Part shown: positions 28,421 to 36,751 of the stretch, in pieces | How positions within the stretch are numbered: position 1 is the first letter of the stretch | Layout of the letters: each line of letters starts with the position of its first letter | NCBI RefSeq assembly: GCF_000427785.1 | Contig: NZ_ATYR01000012.1 | Span: 62,001-126,000, forward strand | Direction: 5' to 3' | DNA: 64,000 nt | Origin: Massilia alkalitolerans DSM 17462 | GTDB taxonomy: Bacteria > Pseudomonadota > Gammaproteobacteria > Burkholderiales > Burkholderiaceae_D | Notes under the pieces: generated by a model | Told to the model about the DNA's origin: nothing | The model's database searches: none | Seen by the model: only the letters and a program-made list of their open reading frames with translations | Position numbers and translations under genes: made by a program

Positions 28421-28774
28421 ATGAAGAAGACCATTGCTACCCTGATCGTCGCTCTGTCCGCTGCCTCGGCCTACGCCCAGACCACCACCCCGGCAACCCC
28501 GGCTACTCCGGCAACCCCGGCAACCTCCGCCACCCCGGCAATGCCGACCACCCCGGCAACCGAAACCTCGGCCACCACCGACTCGTCGGCCACCGCCGGC
28601 GGCACCGGCACCACCGCTGCCACCGCCGCTTCGCCGGCCACTCCGGCAACGCCTGCCACCCCGGCGACTCCGGCGTCGGCATCGACCGCCGACAAGACCG
28701 ACAAGGCTGACGCCAAGCAGGACAAGCACGACAAGAAGTCCAAGCACAAGGACGGCAAGGACGCTTCCAAGTAA
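28421..28774 (+). CDS. Secreted Thr/Pro/Ala-repeat protein with Lys-rich tail
   Basis: 117 aa. A signal peptide (MKKTIATLIVALSAASAYAQ) is followed by runs of the tripeptide TPA (TPATPATPATPATS, then SPATPATPATPATPAS), a Thr/Ser/Gly spacer, and a charged tail of Lys, Asp and His (KADAKQDKHDKKSKHKDGK). AAAGGA lies upstream of the ATG. It looks like a small, unfolded envelope or wall-spanning protein. No function is known, and the low complexity prevents family assignment. Confidence 0.8.
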   Translation: MKKTIATLIVALSAASAYAQTTTPATPATPATPATSATPAMPTTPATETSATTDSSATAGGTGTTAATAASPATPATPATPATPASASTADKTDKADAKQDKHDKKSKHKDGKDASK

Positions 28775-28817
28775 TTGCAGCATTGCCCGGGCCGGCCTTG
28801 CCGCCCGGGTTTCACCC

Positions 28818-28841
28818 ATGCCGTGCGGCCCCGCACGGCAT
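28818..28841. terminator. Bidirectional terminator between convergent genes
   Basis: Perfect 11-bp stem ATGCCGTGCGG / CCGCACGGCAT with a CC loop, followed on the plus strand by TCTTCCTT. It sits between the TPA-repeat gene and the convergent MipA/OmpV gene. Confidence 0.65.
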
Positions 28842-28847
28842 TCTTCC

Positions 28848-29714
28848 TTACATGCTCGGATCAACCGTTTCCGCCCCGCGCGCCCGCGCCGCGGAACGCT
28901 TGAAGGTCCACAACACTCCTACCCCGCCCGACACGCCGCTGTCCTTCACATGCAGCGGACTGTCGCGGTTCGCCGTCCCCTTGTAGCTCTCGAAACGCAG
29001 GAAGCCGAACAGGCGTACATCCTCGTTGACGTAGCGCGAGCCGAACAGGCCGAGGCGCGTGAGAAGCAGGCCGGAGTCGGCGGCATACGCTGGCCGCGTG
29101 GCCGTTGCATACTGCGGCGCGACTTCGTAGAAGTGGCGGTTGATCCGGCGGTCGCCCAGCACCGCCGACACATTGGCTTCAAACGTCCAGGCCCTGCGCT
29201 CACCGGCCATCTCGTAGGCCAGGCGCGGCTCGAAGGTGGCGCCGCGGCCGTGCAGCCCGCCGCGCGCCTCGATCACGGCGCGCAGCGGCAGCTCGAGGCG
29301 CAGGCGCCGGTTGCCACCCAGGTCGGCCAGGCGCAGTTTCAGGCGCGGACCGACTTCGACCAGCGGGCCGAGGTCGGGCATGCCCGCGCGTTCGTCCACG
29401 TCGTCCGAATCGGACGGCAGGGCGCCGGCGAAGCCGAAGTCGAGTTCGGCCCGGTCGGAGCTGAACAGGCGCGCATTGATGCCGGAACGGTCGGCGCGCA
29501 GGACCTCGCCACGGTAGATCACGCTCGGCACGACCAGCACGCGCGTTTCGCGCCCGCTTGAGGCCGGATAGGAAGGCGTGGACAGGGCGGCGGCGCCGAG
29601 GCCGATTTCCCACAAGGGGAGATTGCGTTCGTCCGCGGGCTGGGCGGTGGCAGCCAGGGGGAGGAGGCAACAGGCGGCGCAGGCGGCGCAGGCGGCCTTG
29701 ATAAGAGTGGTCAT
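28848..29714 (-). CDS. MipA/OmpV family outer membrane protein
   Basis: 288 aa from the ATG at 29714; the frame further upstream crosses the neighbour's terminator and is rejected. A Cys/Ala-rich signal peptide ends at ATAQP. The mature protein is a beta-barrel of alternating strands (LPLWEIGLGAAAL, TRVLVVPSVIYRG, INARLFSSDRAELDFGFAG, GPRLKLRLADLG), typical of the MipA/OmpV group, which includes MltA-interacting scaffold proteins. The specific partner here is unknown. Confidence 0.85.
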   Translation of the reverse strand: MTTLIKAACAACAACCLLPLAATAQPADERNLPLWEIGLGAAALSTPSYPASSGRETRVLVVPSVIYRGEVLRADRSGINARLFSSDRAELDFGFAGALPSDSDDVDERAGMPDLGPLVEVGPRLKLRLADLGGNRRLRLELPLRAVIEARGGLHGRGATFEPRLAYEMAGERRAWTFEANVSAVLGDRRINRHFYEVAPQYATATRPAYAADSGLLLTRLGLFGSRYVNEDVRLFGFLRFESYKGTANRDSPLHVKDSGVSGGVGVLWTFKRSAARARGAETVDPSM

Positions 29715-29788
29715 GGCTTTTCGATAAGATCGGGGAGAACGGATTCTATGCCAAGACCGCGGCGGCGACGAGCGCACGCATCCAAAAA

Positions 29789-29817
29789 CATCATGGGCGC
29801 CATTGGCGCCCATGATG
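29789..29817 (-). terminator. Intrinsic terminator of the nuclease / 5'-nucleotidase unit
   Basis: Perfect 14-bp stem CATCATGGGCGCCA / TGGCGCCCATGATG with a single-base centre. Read on the minus strand it is followed by TTTTT. It lies 34 bp after the S1/P1 nuclease stop. Confidence 0.85.
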
Positions 29818-29851
29818 GTGTCTGCTGCTGATCTGGCCTGCAGCCGGTCGA

Positions 29852-30913
29852 TCAGCCTTTTTCCGGATAAATTGCCTGCAGCAGCGCCGCGAGGTTATAG
29901 CCGCCACGGATCAACTGCTGCTTGGCGATCTCCGAGCTCGGCACCGGGTAGTTGGCCGGCACTTCGAGGGCAAAGGTGTAGTAGGTCTCGCCTTTCTTGC
30001 TGGTCTGCGGCGTCAGCTTGCCGGGCGTGACTTCCCTGAAGGCTTCCTTGGCCACGAACAGCGAGTGGTTGGCCCAGGCGTAAGGCACGGTGATCGGATC
30101 GCCTTCGATCAGCGGCAGCTGCGCCTTGCCGCTGACGACCTTGTCCGCGAACTGCGCCGGGGTTTTGGTCTGCAGGCGGCGGAACGCGTAGTCGACCGTG
30201 GTGCTGTCCCAGTACGAGTGGAAGGGCCGCGTCAGGGACTTCGGCACGCCTTCCTTCACCACTGCCGGTTCGCCCGCGGGAATCACGCGCGCCGCCAGTT
30301 CGGCCAGCCTGGCGTCGTCCAGCAGCAGGTTGTTGCTGCCGCGCGTATCGAAGATGACGGTTTCGTTGACTTCCTCCTGGCTGTTCGGGGCGACGAACTT
30401 GCCGTCCTTGCCGACATAGGCCGCGCCCACGTGCAGCGGCTGGTGGATGTCGCCGGCGAAGTGGGCCAGCAGGATCAGCGCCTGGCGCTTGGTGAACTTG
30501 TGCGGATTCAGCTCAGGATCGGTCTTGCCCTGCAGGACCGCGATGCACTGGCGCAGGGTCTGCACGATGTCGACCCCGGTCCTGCCCACGCCATGGTCGT
30601 CGTAGTGGTCGTGCTGAAAGGGCACGTTGGTATAGTGGTACTTGTCGTGCTGCGGGTTGGCGTTGACGTACTCGATCATCTCCGGAGTCTGCTCGCCGCA
30701 ATAGGTGCCCTTGACGCAGTCGGCCCAGTTGGCGATCAGTTCGAGCGATTCGCCGGGTTTGAGCAGCAGGGCGATTTCCTTTTGCGCCCTGCTGCCCTTG
30801 AGCAGCTTGTCGGCGATGGCGCCGATGGCCTTGTGGCCGTCGCGGCCCCAGGCCGCGGCGTCGAAGGATGCGAAGGCGGTGGTGAGCGCCAGTACGCAGG
30901 CTAGTTTTTTCAT
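29852..30913 (-). CDS. Secreted S1/P1-type nuclease
   Basis: 353 aa from the ATG at 30913 (AAGGA at ideal distance; the ATG 6 bases earlier is too close to it). The signal peptide ends at DAAAW, so the mature protein begins with WGRDGHKAIG, whose Trp1 and His are zinc ligands in this family. Further ligands are in LIANWADCVK, YHYTNVPF and the signature LLAHFAGDIHQPLHVG. These tri-zinc enzymes hydrolyse single-stranded RNA and DNA to 5'-nucleotides and also act as 3'-nucleotidases. It follows the 5'-nucleotidase gene by 26 bp, so the two secreted enzymes are co-expressed. Confidence 0.93.
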   Translation of the reverse strand: MKKLACVLALTTAFASFDAAAWGRDGHKAIGAIADKLLKGSRAQKEIALLLKPGESLELIANWADCVKGTYCGEQTPEMIEYVNANPQHDKYHYTNVPFQHDHYDDHGVGRTGVDIVQTLRQCIAVLQGKTDPELNPHKFTKRQALILLAHFAGDIHQPLHVGAAYVGKDGKFVAPNSQEEVNETVIFDTRGSNNLLLDDARLAELAARVIPAGEPAVVKEGVPKSLTRPFHSYWDSTTVDYAFRRLQTKTPAQFADKVVSGKAQLPLIEGDPITVPYAWANHSLFVAKEAFREVTPGKLTPQTSKKGETYYTFALEVPANYPVPSSEIAKQQLIRGGYNLAALLQAIYPEKG

Positions 30914-30939
30914 GGTCATCCTTGGTTGAAACGGTCGGC

Positions 30940-32634
30940 TCATTGGGCCTTGACGATGCGCGGCTCGCTTGGGGCCAGGGCGGCGCCCTGCCCTTCGGTC
31001 TGGCGCAGGTAGTCGGCGAAGGCGTCGAGGTCGAGCAGGCCGGTCTCGAGGCGGTTCGTGCCCTTGCCGAATTCCGGATAGTTGTCGCCGCCTTCGGCCA
31101 GGAAGTTGTTGGCGACGATGCGGTAGGCCCTAGCGTCTTCGAGCGGCTTGCCGTCCAGGCTGATGGCGGTCACGCGGCTGCCGACCGGACGCTTCTCGTC
31201 CCAGGTATAGCTGAAACCATTCGACACCTGCAGCATCGAGCCCATCGAACCATCCTTGTTCCACTGGCGCTCGAGCAGCGCGCGGATCTGGGCGCCGGTC
31301 AGGTCCATCACCACCAGGGTATTCCCGAACGGGAGCACGGCCTGCACCTGGCCGAAGGCGGCGACCTTGCCCTCACCGGCTTCCAGGTCCTTGCGGATGC
31401 CGCCTTCATTCATGAAGCCGATGCGGGCGCCAACGTTGCGGGTAGCAGCCAGCACCGCGTCCGCGATCAGGTTGCCGAGCGGCGCTTCGCCAGCCGCGTT
31501 CTGCTTGCGCAGCACCGGCGCCGTCGCCAGGCGCGCCACCGGGCGCATCAGGGCGGCGCGGCTGCTGTCCTTCACCTTGGCCATGAAGGCGGCCATTTTC
31601 TCGTCGGCCGGGAAGGCGCCGCCCTTCATCAGGACGTTCTCGACCTGGACTTCACCTACCTGGCCGACGCCTTTCTCCACCTTCATGGAGATGCGGGTCA
31701 GCAGGTGGCCGTAGGACGAGGCCTGGGTCACGGTGCGGCCGTCGACCTTGCACAGGTAGCCCTGGTGGGTGTGGCCCGTGATGACCAGGCGGATCGACGG
31801 ATCGAGCTGCTTGACGATGTCGACGATCGGGCCTTTCAGCTGGGTGCAGCCGGGCGTCAGCGGATTCTCCGGCGTACTGCCGCCCTGGTGCACCAGGGCC
31901 ACGATCACGTCCGCGCCCTGACGGCGCATGTCGGGAATGGCGCGGTTGATCGCCGCGGCCTCGTCGCCGAACTCCAGTCCCGCGATGCCCGATGCCATCA
32001 CCACCGAGCGGGTGTCTTCCAGCACTACGCCGACCAGGCCCACCTTGATGCCCTTGACTTCCTCGATCCTGAAGGCCGGAATGAAGGGCTTGCCGGTGGC
32101 CTTGTCGATCACGTTGCCGGCCAGGTAGGTGAACTTGGCGCCGCCATAGTTGCTGGCCATCTGGCAGGCCTTGGCCGGACGCGGCGAATCGCAGCCGCCG
32201 TTCTGCTGGCGCAGCAGTTCCTTGCGGCCAGCGTCGAATTCGTGGTTGCCGACCGCGGAGACGCGCAGGTCCAGCATGTTCATCGCCTCGATGGTCGGCT
32301 CGTCGGCCCACAGCGAGGACATGGCCGGGCTGGCGCCCACCAGGTCGCCCGCGGAGACGAACAGCAGGTCCTTGTCTTCCTTGCGCCAGGCCTGCAGCGC
32401 AGCGGCCACGGCCTCGACGCCGCCGGCGCGGATGGCGGGCGCCTTGCTGCCGTCCGGATTGGTCGGGACATAGCGGCTCGGTTCGAGGTTGCCATGGAAG
32501 TCATTCATGGCGATCAGCTTGATGCTGACCGGTTCACGGCTGGCGGTGGTGGCACAGCCGGCCAGGGTCAGGGAAACGGCGACGGCCAATGCGGCGCGCG
32601 AGAGTGGTGCCGGAGCACGCAGGGAAACGGTCAT
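30940..32634 (-). CDS. UshA-like 5'-nucleotidase lipoprotein
   Basis: 564 aa from the ATG at 32634. The lipoprotein signal has lipobox LTLAGC (Cys ~27). The N-terminal metallophosphatase domain has the dimetal motifs MNDFHGN, SAGDLVGASP, GNHEFD and VITGHTHQGY. The C-terminal 5'-nucleotidase substrate domain starts near residue 350, with GEAPLGNLIADAV, the Asn of NEGGIRKDL and substrate-binding VANNFLAEGGDNY. It releases nucleosides from nucleotides outside the cytoplasm. It is co-transcribed with the S1/P1 nuclease. Confidence 0.93.
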   Translation of the reverse strand: MTVSLRAPAPLSRAALAVAVSLTLAGCATTASREPVSIKLIAMNDFHGNLEPSRYVPTNPDGSKAPAIRAGGVEAVAAALQAWRKEDKDLLFVSAGDLVGASPAMSSLWADEPTIEAMNMLDLRVSAVGNHEFDAGRKELLRQQNGGCDSPRPAKACQMASNYGGAKFTYLAGNVIDKATGKPFIPAFRIEEVKGIKVGLVGVVLEDTRSVVMASGIAGLEFGDEAAAINRAIPDMRRQGADVIVALVHQGGSTPENPLTPGCTQLKGPIVDIVKQLDPSIRLVITGHTHQGYLCKVDGRTVTQASSYGHLLTRISMKVEKGVGQVGEVQVENVLMKGGAFPADEKMAAFMAKVKDSSRAALMRPVARLATAPVLRKQNAAGEAPLGNLIADAVLAATRNVGARIGFMNEGGIRKDLEAGEGKVAAFGQVQAVLPFGNTLVVMDLTGAQIRALLERQWNKDGSMGSMLQVSNGFSYTWDEKRPVGSRVTAISLDGKPLEDARAYRIVANNFLAEGGDNYPEFGKGTNRLETGLLDLDAFADYLRQTEGQGAALAPSEPRIVKAQ

Positions 32635-32743
32635 GGAGTGTTCTCGATCAAGGAGGGAGGCGATGAGCGCCCTCAGCATTATCACATGGGGTCCCGGTCT
32701 TCAGCCATCTTTACGGGCCAGGAACCGGAGCCTTCAACCAATG

Positions 32744-32772
32744 AAAAACGGCCGGTGTCGCCACCGGCCGTT
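32744..32772 (-). terminator. Terminator of the TonB receptor gene
   Basis: Perfect 11-bp stem AACGGCCGGTG / CACCGGCCGTT. On the minus strand it is followed by a T run (TTTTTCATT). It lies 29 bp after the receptor stop and separates it from the 5'-nucleotidase unit. Confidence 0.85.
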
Positions 32773-32800
32773 CTTACCTCACAGGCATCAAGTCAAGTTC

Positions 32801-35800
32801 TTAGAACTCGTACTTGAAGGTTGCCTGGATGGCCCACTGCGATTCGCCCTTGTTCTGGCGAACGACCTGGTCTTCCACGTTGTTGCGCACGCCGTAGACG
32901 TAGCGACCCTGTGCATCCAGGCCGACGTAGTCGACGAAGCTGCGCGCCTGGCCGCCGTTGCCCTGGAAGGCCACTTCCTCGATACGACCCCACTTCTTGT
33001 TCAGCAGGTTGCCGAAGTTGAGGATGTCGAGCGCGAAGCTGGCCTTGTGGCTCTTGAAGAAGCCCGGCAGTTCCTGGGTGATCTTCACGTCGAAGCTGTT
33101 GGTCCACGGCGAGAAGTCGGTGTTACGGCCGACCACGCCGCCCTTGGCGTTGCGCAGCACTTCGTTTGCGTTGACCACGGCCCAGAAGCGCGCCTCGTTG
33201 CTCTTGTTGGTCGCGGTGTCGCCGAAGAACACGACTTCGCCCGAACCTTCTTTCGACGGGATGTACATCAGGTCGTTGCCGGCCAGTCCGTCACCATTCA
33301 GGTCGTTGTTGATGGTCCAGCTGTACGGCTTGCCTTCGCGACCTTCATAGAAGACGCCGAGGCGGGTGCGGTACTCGCCGAAGAAGCGCTTCTCCCACGA
33401 CAGGCGGGCGTTGATACGCTCTTTCACCAGGTACGCCGAGTTGGCGGCGACTTCCTCGTTCGGGTTGAAGACCGAGCGGCCCGAGTAGTTCGAGCCCGAG
33501 GTCGACGAGGTCAGCGGCGAGACTTCGCTCGCGTTGCTGTGCGAGTAGGCCACCGACCAGCCGAAGCCCTTGCGGGTCGGGCTCGTCAGCGAGAAGGTCA
33601 GGACCTGGGCATCGCCCTTATCGGTGCCCTTGGCCAGCAGCACGTTGCCGTAGCTCAGGTTCGACAGCGCCTTGTTGGTGTTCTGGCAGCCGGTTGCGTT
33701 GCCCGCCGAGTTGTTGGTGAAGGTGTAGCAGCTCGCCGACAGACCGTTGGCGTTGTAGTACAGTTCGCGGCCGTCCTTGCCGATGCGGGTCGGTGCGCCC
33801 AGGTTCAGGTTCTGGTAGAAGATCGCGTTCTTGTTCTGGGTCGCCAGGAATTCGGCGCCGAACACCAGGCCGCCGACTGGCAGCTCATGCTCGAATGCCA
33901 GGTTGGCTTTCCAGATCGACGGCTGGCGCAGGTCCGGCGACAGGATGTCGACGTTGGCCGCCGGGGTCGAGCCGGTGACGGTGCGCTGGGCGTTCACGTC
34001 AGGCGTGAACAGGCCGTCGGTCGAAGGGCAGCGGGTTGCACCGTTGCCCGAGCAGGTGATGGTACGGGTAGCCACGCCCGGGTTCGAGAACGGGTTCGAC
34101 ATCCACACGGTCGCCGCCGCGCCCTGGAACAGGCCGACACCACCACGCAGCTGGGTCGGACGCGCCGCGTCGATCTTGTAGTTGAAGCCGACGCGCGGCT
34201 GCCACAGCTTGTTGCCGTCGAAGGTACGGGTGTTGTCGACACCGAAGCCGCCGGTCTGGCGCGCGAAGGTGGCGGCATTGCCGGCGATCACAGCCTGGGC
34301 CACGGCGGTATTGCGCAGCGGAGTACGGTCGACGCCGGTCACGTCGACGCGGACACCAGCGCTGATGGTCAGGTTGTTGTTGACGGTCCAGTTATCCTGC
34401 AGGAACACGCCGGTGTTCTTCATCGTGAACTGGGCGATCGCGTTGCTCAGCGAGCCGCCGACCACCGGCAGCTGCACCGTGTACGACGACGGACGGCCGC
34501 GCGAGAAGTTCTCGTAGATCGCGGCGTTGATCTGGGCCGCGCTCGCGGTCGAGCAGTTGATCGAACCGAAGCTGTATGCGAAGTTGTTATCGCACTGGAA
34601 GGTGTAGTTGCCGAATACGTTCTGCAGGAAAGCGTTGTACACCTTGTTCTGGGTGTAGTCGGCGCCGACCTTGAATTCGTGGTCGCCCCACAGGTAGTTG
34701 GCGCCGGCGTACACGTCCAGGGTCTTGGTGCCCAGCACGTTGTTGTGGCGGCTGTTCTCGGTACCGGTGTTCAGGGAACGGCTTCCGGTACGGGTGCCTG
34801 CCGGTGCATCCGACGGCAGCGGGCCGGTGAACGAGAAGTTCATTCGCGGCAGCTTGCTCGCGGTGATCGGCACCGAGTCATAGTCGCGCTGCGAGATCTT
34901 GAACTCGGTCGACAGGTTCGGCGTCCAGTCGGAGAACACCTGTCCGACCAGGGTTTCGATGGTCTTGTCCTGGTTGTAGAAGTACGAGCTCAGGGCCACG
35001 GCATCGTCGAAGAAGCCAGGGAAGATCGGCTCGTTCTGCGCAGTCTTCGAGTAGCGCAGGCTGGCGCGATGATCGTCGTTGATGTTCCAGTCGAGCTTGA
35101 ACATGCGTTCTTCCGACTTCATCTTGGTGCCGGCCGGCACTTCGGTTCCGCCGAGATCGATGTTGTACTGGCTCTTGGCGATATCCGTGATACGTGCGAT
35201 CTGGGCTGGGCTGATGCCGATGGTGGTGCCGGCATTGGTGCCGATGGCGCCGTACTGCGGACCGCTGCGGCTGCTTTCGTAGTTTTCAGCCAGGGCGAAG
35301 AAGAACAGCTTGTCCTTGATCAGCGGGCCGCTGACCCACAGGCCCTTGGTGTTGTCCTTGAACTCCGGCGCGTCGAAGTATTCGTCGCGGGTCGTGTCAT
35401 AGCGCTTGCCGACCAGGCGGTCGTCGCGGGTCACGTAGTAGGCGCCGCCGTGGTACACGTTGGTACCCGACTTGGTGACGGCGTTGACGTTGGCGCCGGT
35501 GTAGCCGCGCTGGGTCACGTCGTAGTTGGCGACGTTCACCTGCACCGAGGCGATCGCTTCCATCGAGATCGGCTGGCGGGCGGTCGGGCTGCCGTTGGCT
35601 TCCAGGCCGAAGGTGTCGTTCACGGCCACGCCGTCGATGGTCATCGAGTTGTAGCGCGAGTTCTGGCCGGCCACGGACATTTCGCCGCGGTCCTTGTCGG
35701 TCTGCGAGACGCGCGGATCGAGACGCGCGAAGTCCTGCAGGTTGCGGTTGATCGATGCCTGGGTTTCGAGGTCGGCGCGGCTGATCGCGGTGACCGAACC

Positions 35801-36211
35801 CATCGACTGGTTCGAGAAGATTTCGGAGCGGGCCGCCGAACCGGTCACGGTGACGGTCTGCATTTGCTGGCCCAGGGTGGCGTCGACGGCGGCGGTTTCC
35901 GCCAGGTCGGTGAACACGCCTTCGCGGCGCTCGGTGACGCCGTCCTTGGTGATGATGATCGTGTAAGGACCGCCTACGCGCAGGCCACGTGCAACGTAAC
36001 GGCCTTCCGCATCGGTCGTGACATTGCTGACAGAACCGGACTCGGTGTGAACAATCTGCACCTGGGCGCCGGCGGCCGGCTTGCCGTCTGCGGCCGAGAT
36101 ACGGCCACCGATGGCCGAGGTGGTGTTCTGCGCGAAGGCCGGCGTAGCAGCCAATGCAACCGACAAAGCCAGCGCCAGTTTGGTGAGCCGGATCTGTTGT
36201 TGAGTGATCAT
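32801..36211 (-). CDS. Oar-type TonB-dependent receptor with N-terminal carboxypeptidase-like domain
   Basis: 1136 aa from the ATG at 36211; the signal peptide (LTKLALALSVALAATPAFAQ) follows directly, so the longer frame is rejected. Residues ~30-115 are a carboxypeptidase regulatory-like beta domain (GGRISAADGKPAAGAQVQIV, TDAEGRYVARGL). A plug domain follows (VTVTGSAARSEIF to VNAVTKSG), and the rest is a 22-strand outer-membrane barrel ending in the terminal-Phe signature FKYEF. The substrate is unknown. The position among secreted nuclease, nucleotidase and adenosine deaminase genes suggests uptake or binding of nucleic-acid fragments, which is inference. Confidence 0.93.
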   Translation of the reverse strand: MITQQQIRLTKLALALSVALAATPAFAQNTTSAIGGRISAADGKPAAGAQVQIVHTESGSVSNVTTDAEGRYVARGLRVGGPYTIIITKDGVTERREGVFTDLAETAAVDATLGQQMQTVTVTGSAARSEIFSNQSMGSVTAISRADLETQASINRNLQDFARLDPRVSQTDKDRGEMSVAGQNSRYNSMTIDGVAVNDTFGLEANGSPTARQPISMEAIASVQVNVANYDVTQRGYTGANVNAVTKSGTNVYHGGAYYVTRDDRLVGKRYDTTRDEYFDAPEFKDNTKGLWVSGPLIKDKLFFFALAENYESSRSGPQYGAIGTNAGTTIGISPAQIARITDIAKSQYNIDLGGTEVPAGTKMKSEERMFKLDWNINDDHRASLRYSKTAQNEPIFPGFFDDAVALSSYFYNQDKTIETLVGQVFSDWTPNLSTEFKISQRDYDSVPITASKLPRMNFSFTGPLPSDAPAGTRTGSRSLNTGTENSRHNNVLGTKTLDVYAGANYLWGDHEFKVGADYTQNKVYNAFLQNVFGNYTFQCDNNFAYSFGSINCSTASAAQINAAIYENFSRGRPSSYTVQLPVVGGSLSNAIAQFTMKNTGVFLQDNWTVNNNLTISAGVRVDVTGVDRTPLRNTAVAQAVIAGNAATFARQTGGFGVDNTRTFDGNKLWQPRVGFNYKIDAARPTQLRGGVGLFQGAAATVWMSNPFSNPGVATRTITCSGNGATRCPSTDGLFTPDVNAQRTVTGSTPAANVDILSPDLRQPSIWKANLAFEHELPVGGLVFGAEFLATQNKNAIFYQNLNLGAPTRIGKDGRELYYNANGLSASCYTFTNNSAGNATGCQNTNKALSNLSYGNVLLAKGTDKGDAQVLTFSLTSPTRKGFGWSVAYSHSNASEVSPLTSSTSGSNYSGRSVFNPNEEVAANSAYLVKERINARLSWEKRFFGEYRTRLGVFYEGREGKPYSWTINNDLNGDGLAGNDLMYIPSKEGSGEVVFFGDTATNKSNEARFWAVVNANEVLRNAKGGVVGRNTDFSPWTNSFDVKITQELPGFFKSHKASFALDILNFGNLLNKKWGRIEEVAFQGNGGQARSFVDYVGLDAQGRYVYGVRNNVEDQVVRQNKGESQWAIQATFKYEF

Positions 36212-36751
36212 TGATAACCCCAAAAAGAACTTAATAGTTATAACGGGCAGCCGACGGTTGCCCTCTCTTACAAGTACTGCAATCTTTTGTTTGCTGCGTG
36301 GTGCGCCGGCGGTCCTGCCAGCTGGCGGCGGCAAGTCTAACGTGCAAGTATTTCAACGAAGTTACACCGCGCGTTTCCTCACACGGGTGCCCGTCAAACG
36401 ATGTATGCCTTTTGGAAATCAAACTCCAATATGCATGACCGTTATCAAACCGGCAAATTCGTTTTGGCTTCGACATTCATACGTTTGTCGTATAAATACG
36501 GACCAGTACGTTGTTGCTACGCCACAGACTCGGCTTGCTACCCAGCAAAATGACAAGGCGGGATTATAAAGGCGGCATTCCTAGGCGAAATTTTTTTAAT
36601 AAGAAATTCGCCAAACCGAGGAAGGAAGAGGATTTTTTGTAGCAGGAAGGCCACAAAAGATGAATTATTGCTAAGCGAGTGTCAAAAAGTCGCTCGTTCA
36701 GGATGACCTGAAGGCGCTCCGCGGTGGCTGCGAAGCGCCTTGTACACAGGC
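36212..36751. other. Promoter region of the TonB receptor gene
   Basis: 540 bp without an acceptable gene, AT-rich compared with its surroundings. On the minus strand a TATAAT hexamer is at 36563-36568, about 350 bp before the receptor start. Next to the adenosine deaminase stop a hairpin AAGGCGCT / AGCGCCTT (36711-36741) may end that transcript. A 121-codon ORF on the plus strand has poor composition and no ribosome site. Confidence 0.5.

Noticed and set aside
28480..28680. Short repeats in the TPA-repeat gene as a CRISPR array
   Set aside because: The repeats are 9-bp codon repeats (Thr-Pro-Ala) inside a reading frame with a signal peptide; there are no spacers or palindromic repeat units.
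32489..36214. 1241-codon open frame on the plus strand
   Set aside because: Antisense to the TonB receptor gene; His/Arg/Gly-rich translation typical of a shadow in high-GC DNA, no ribosome site and no domain.
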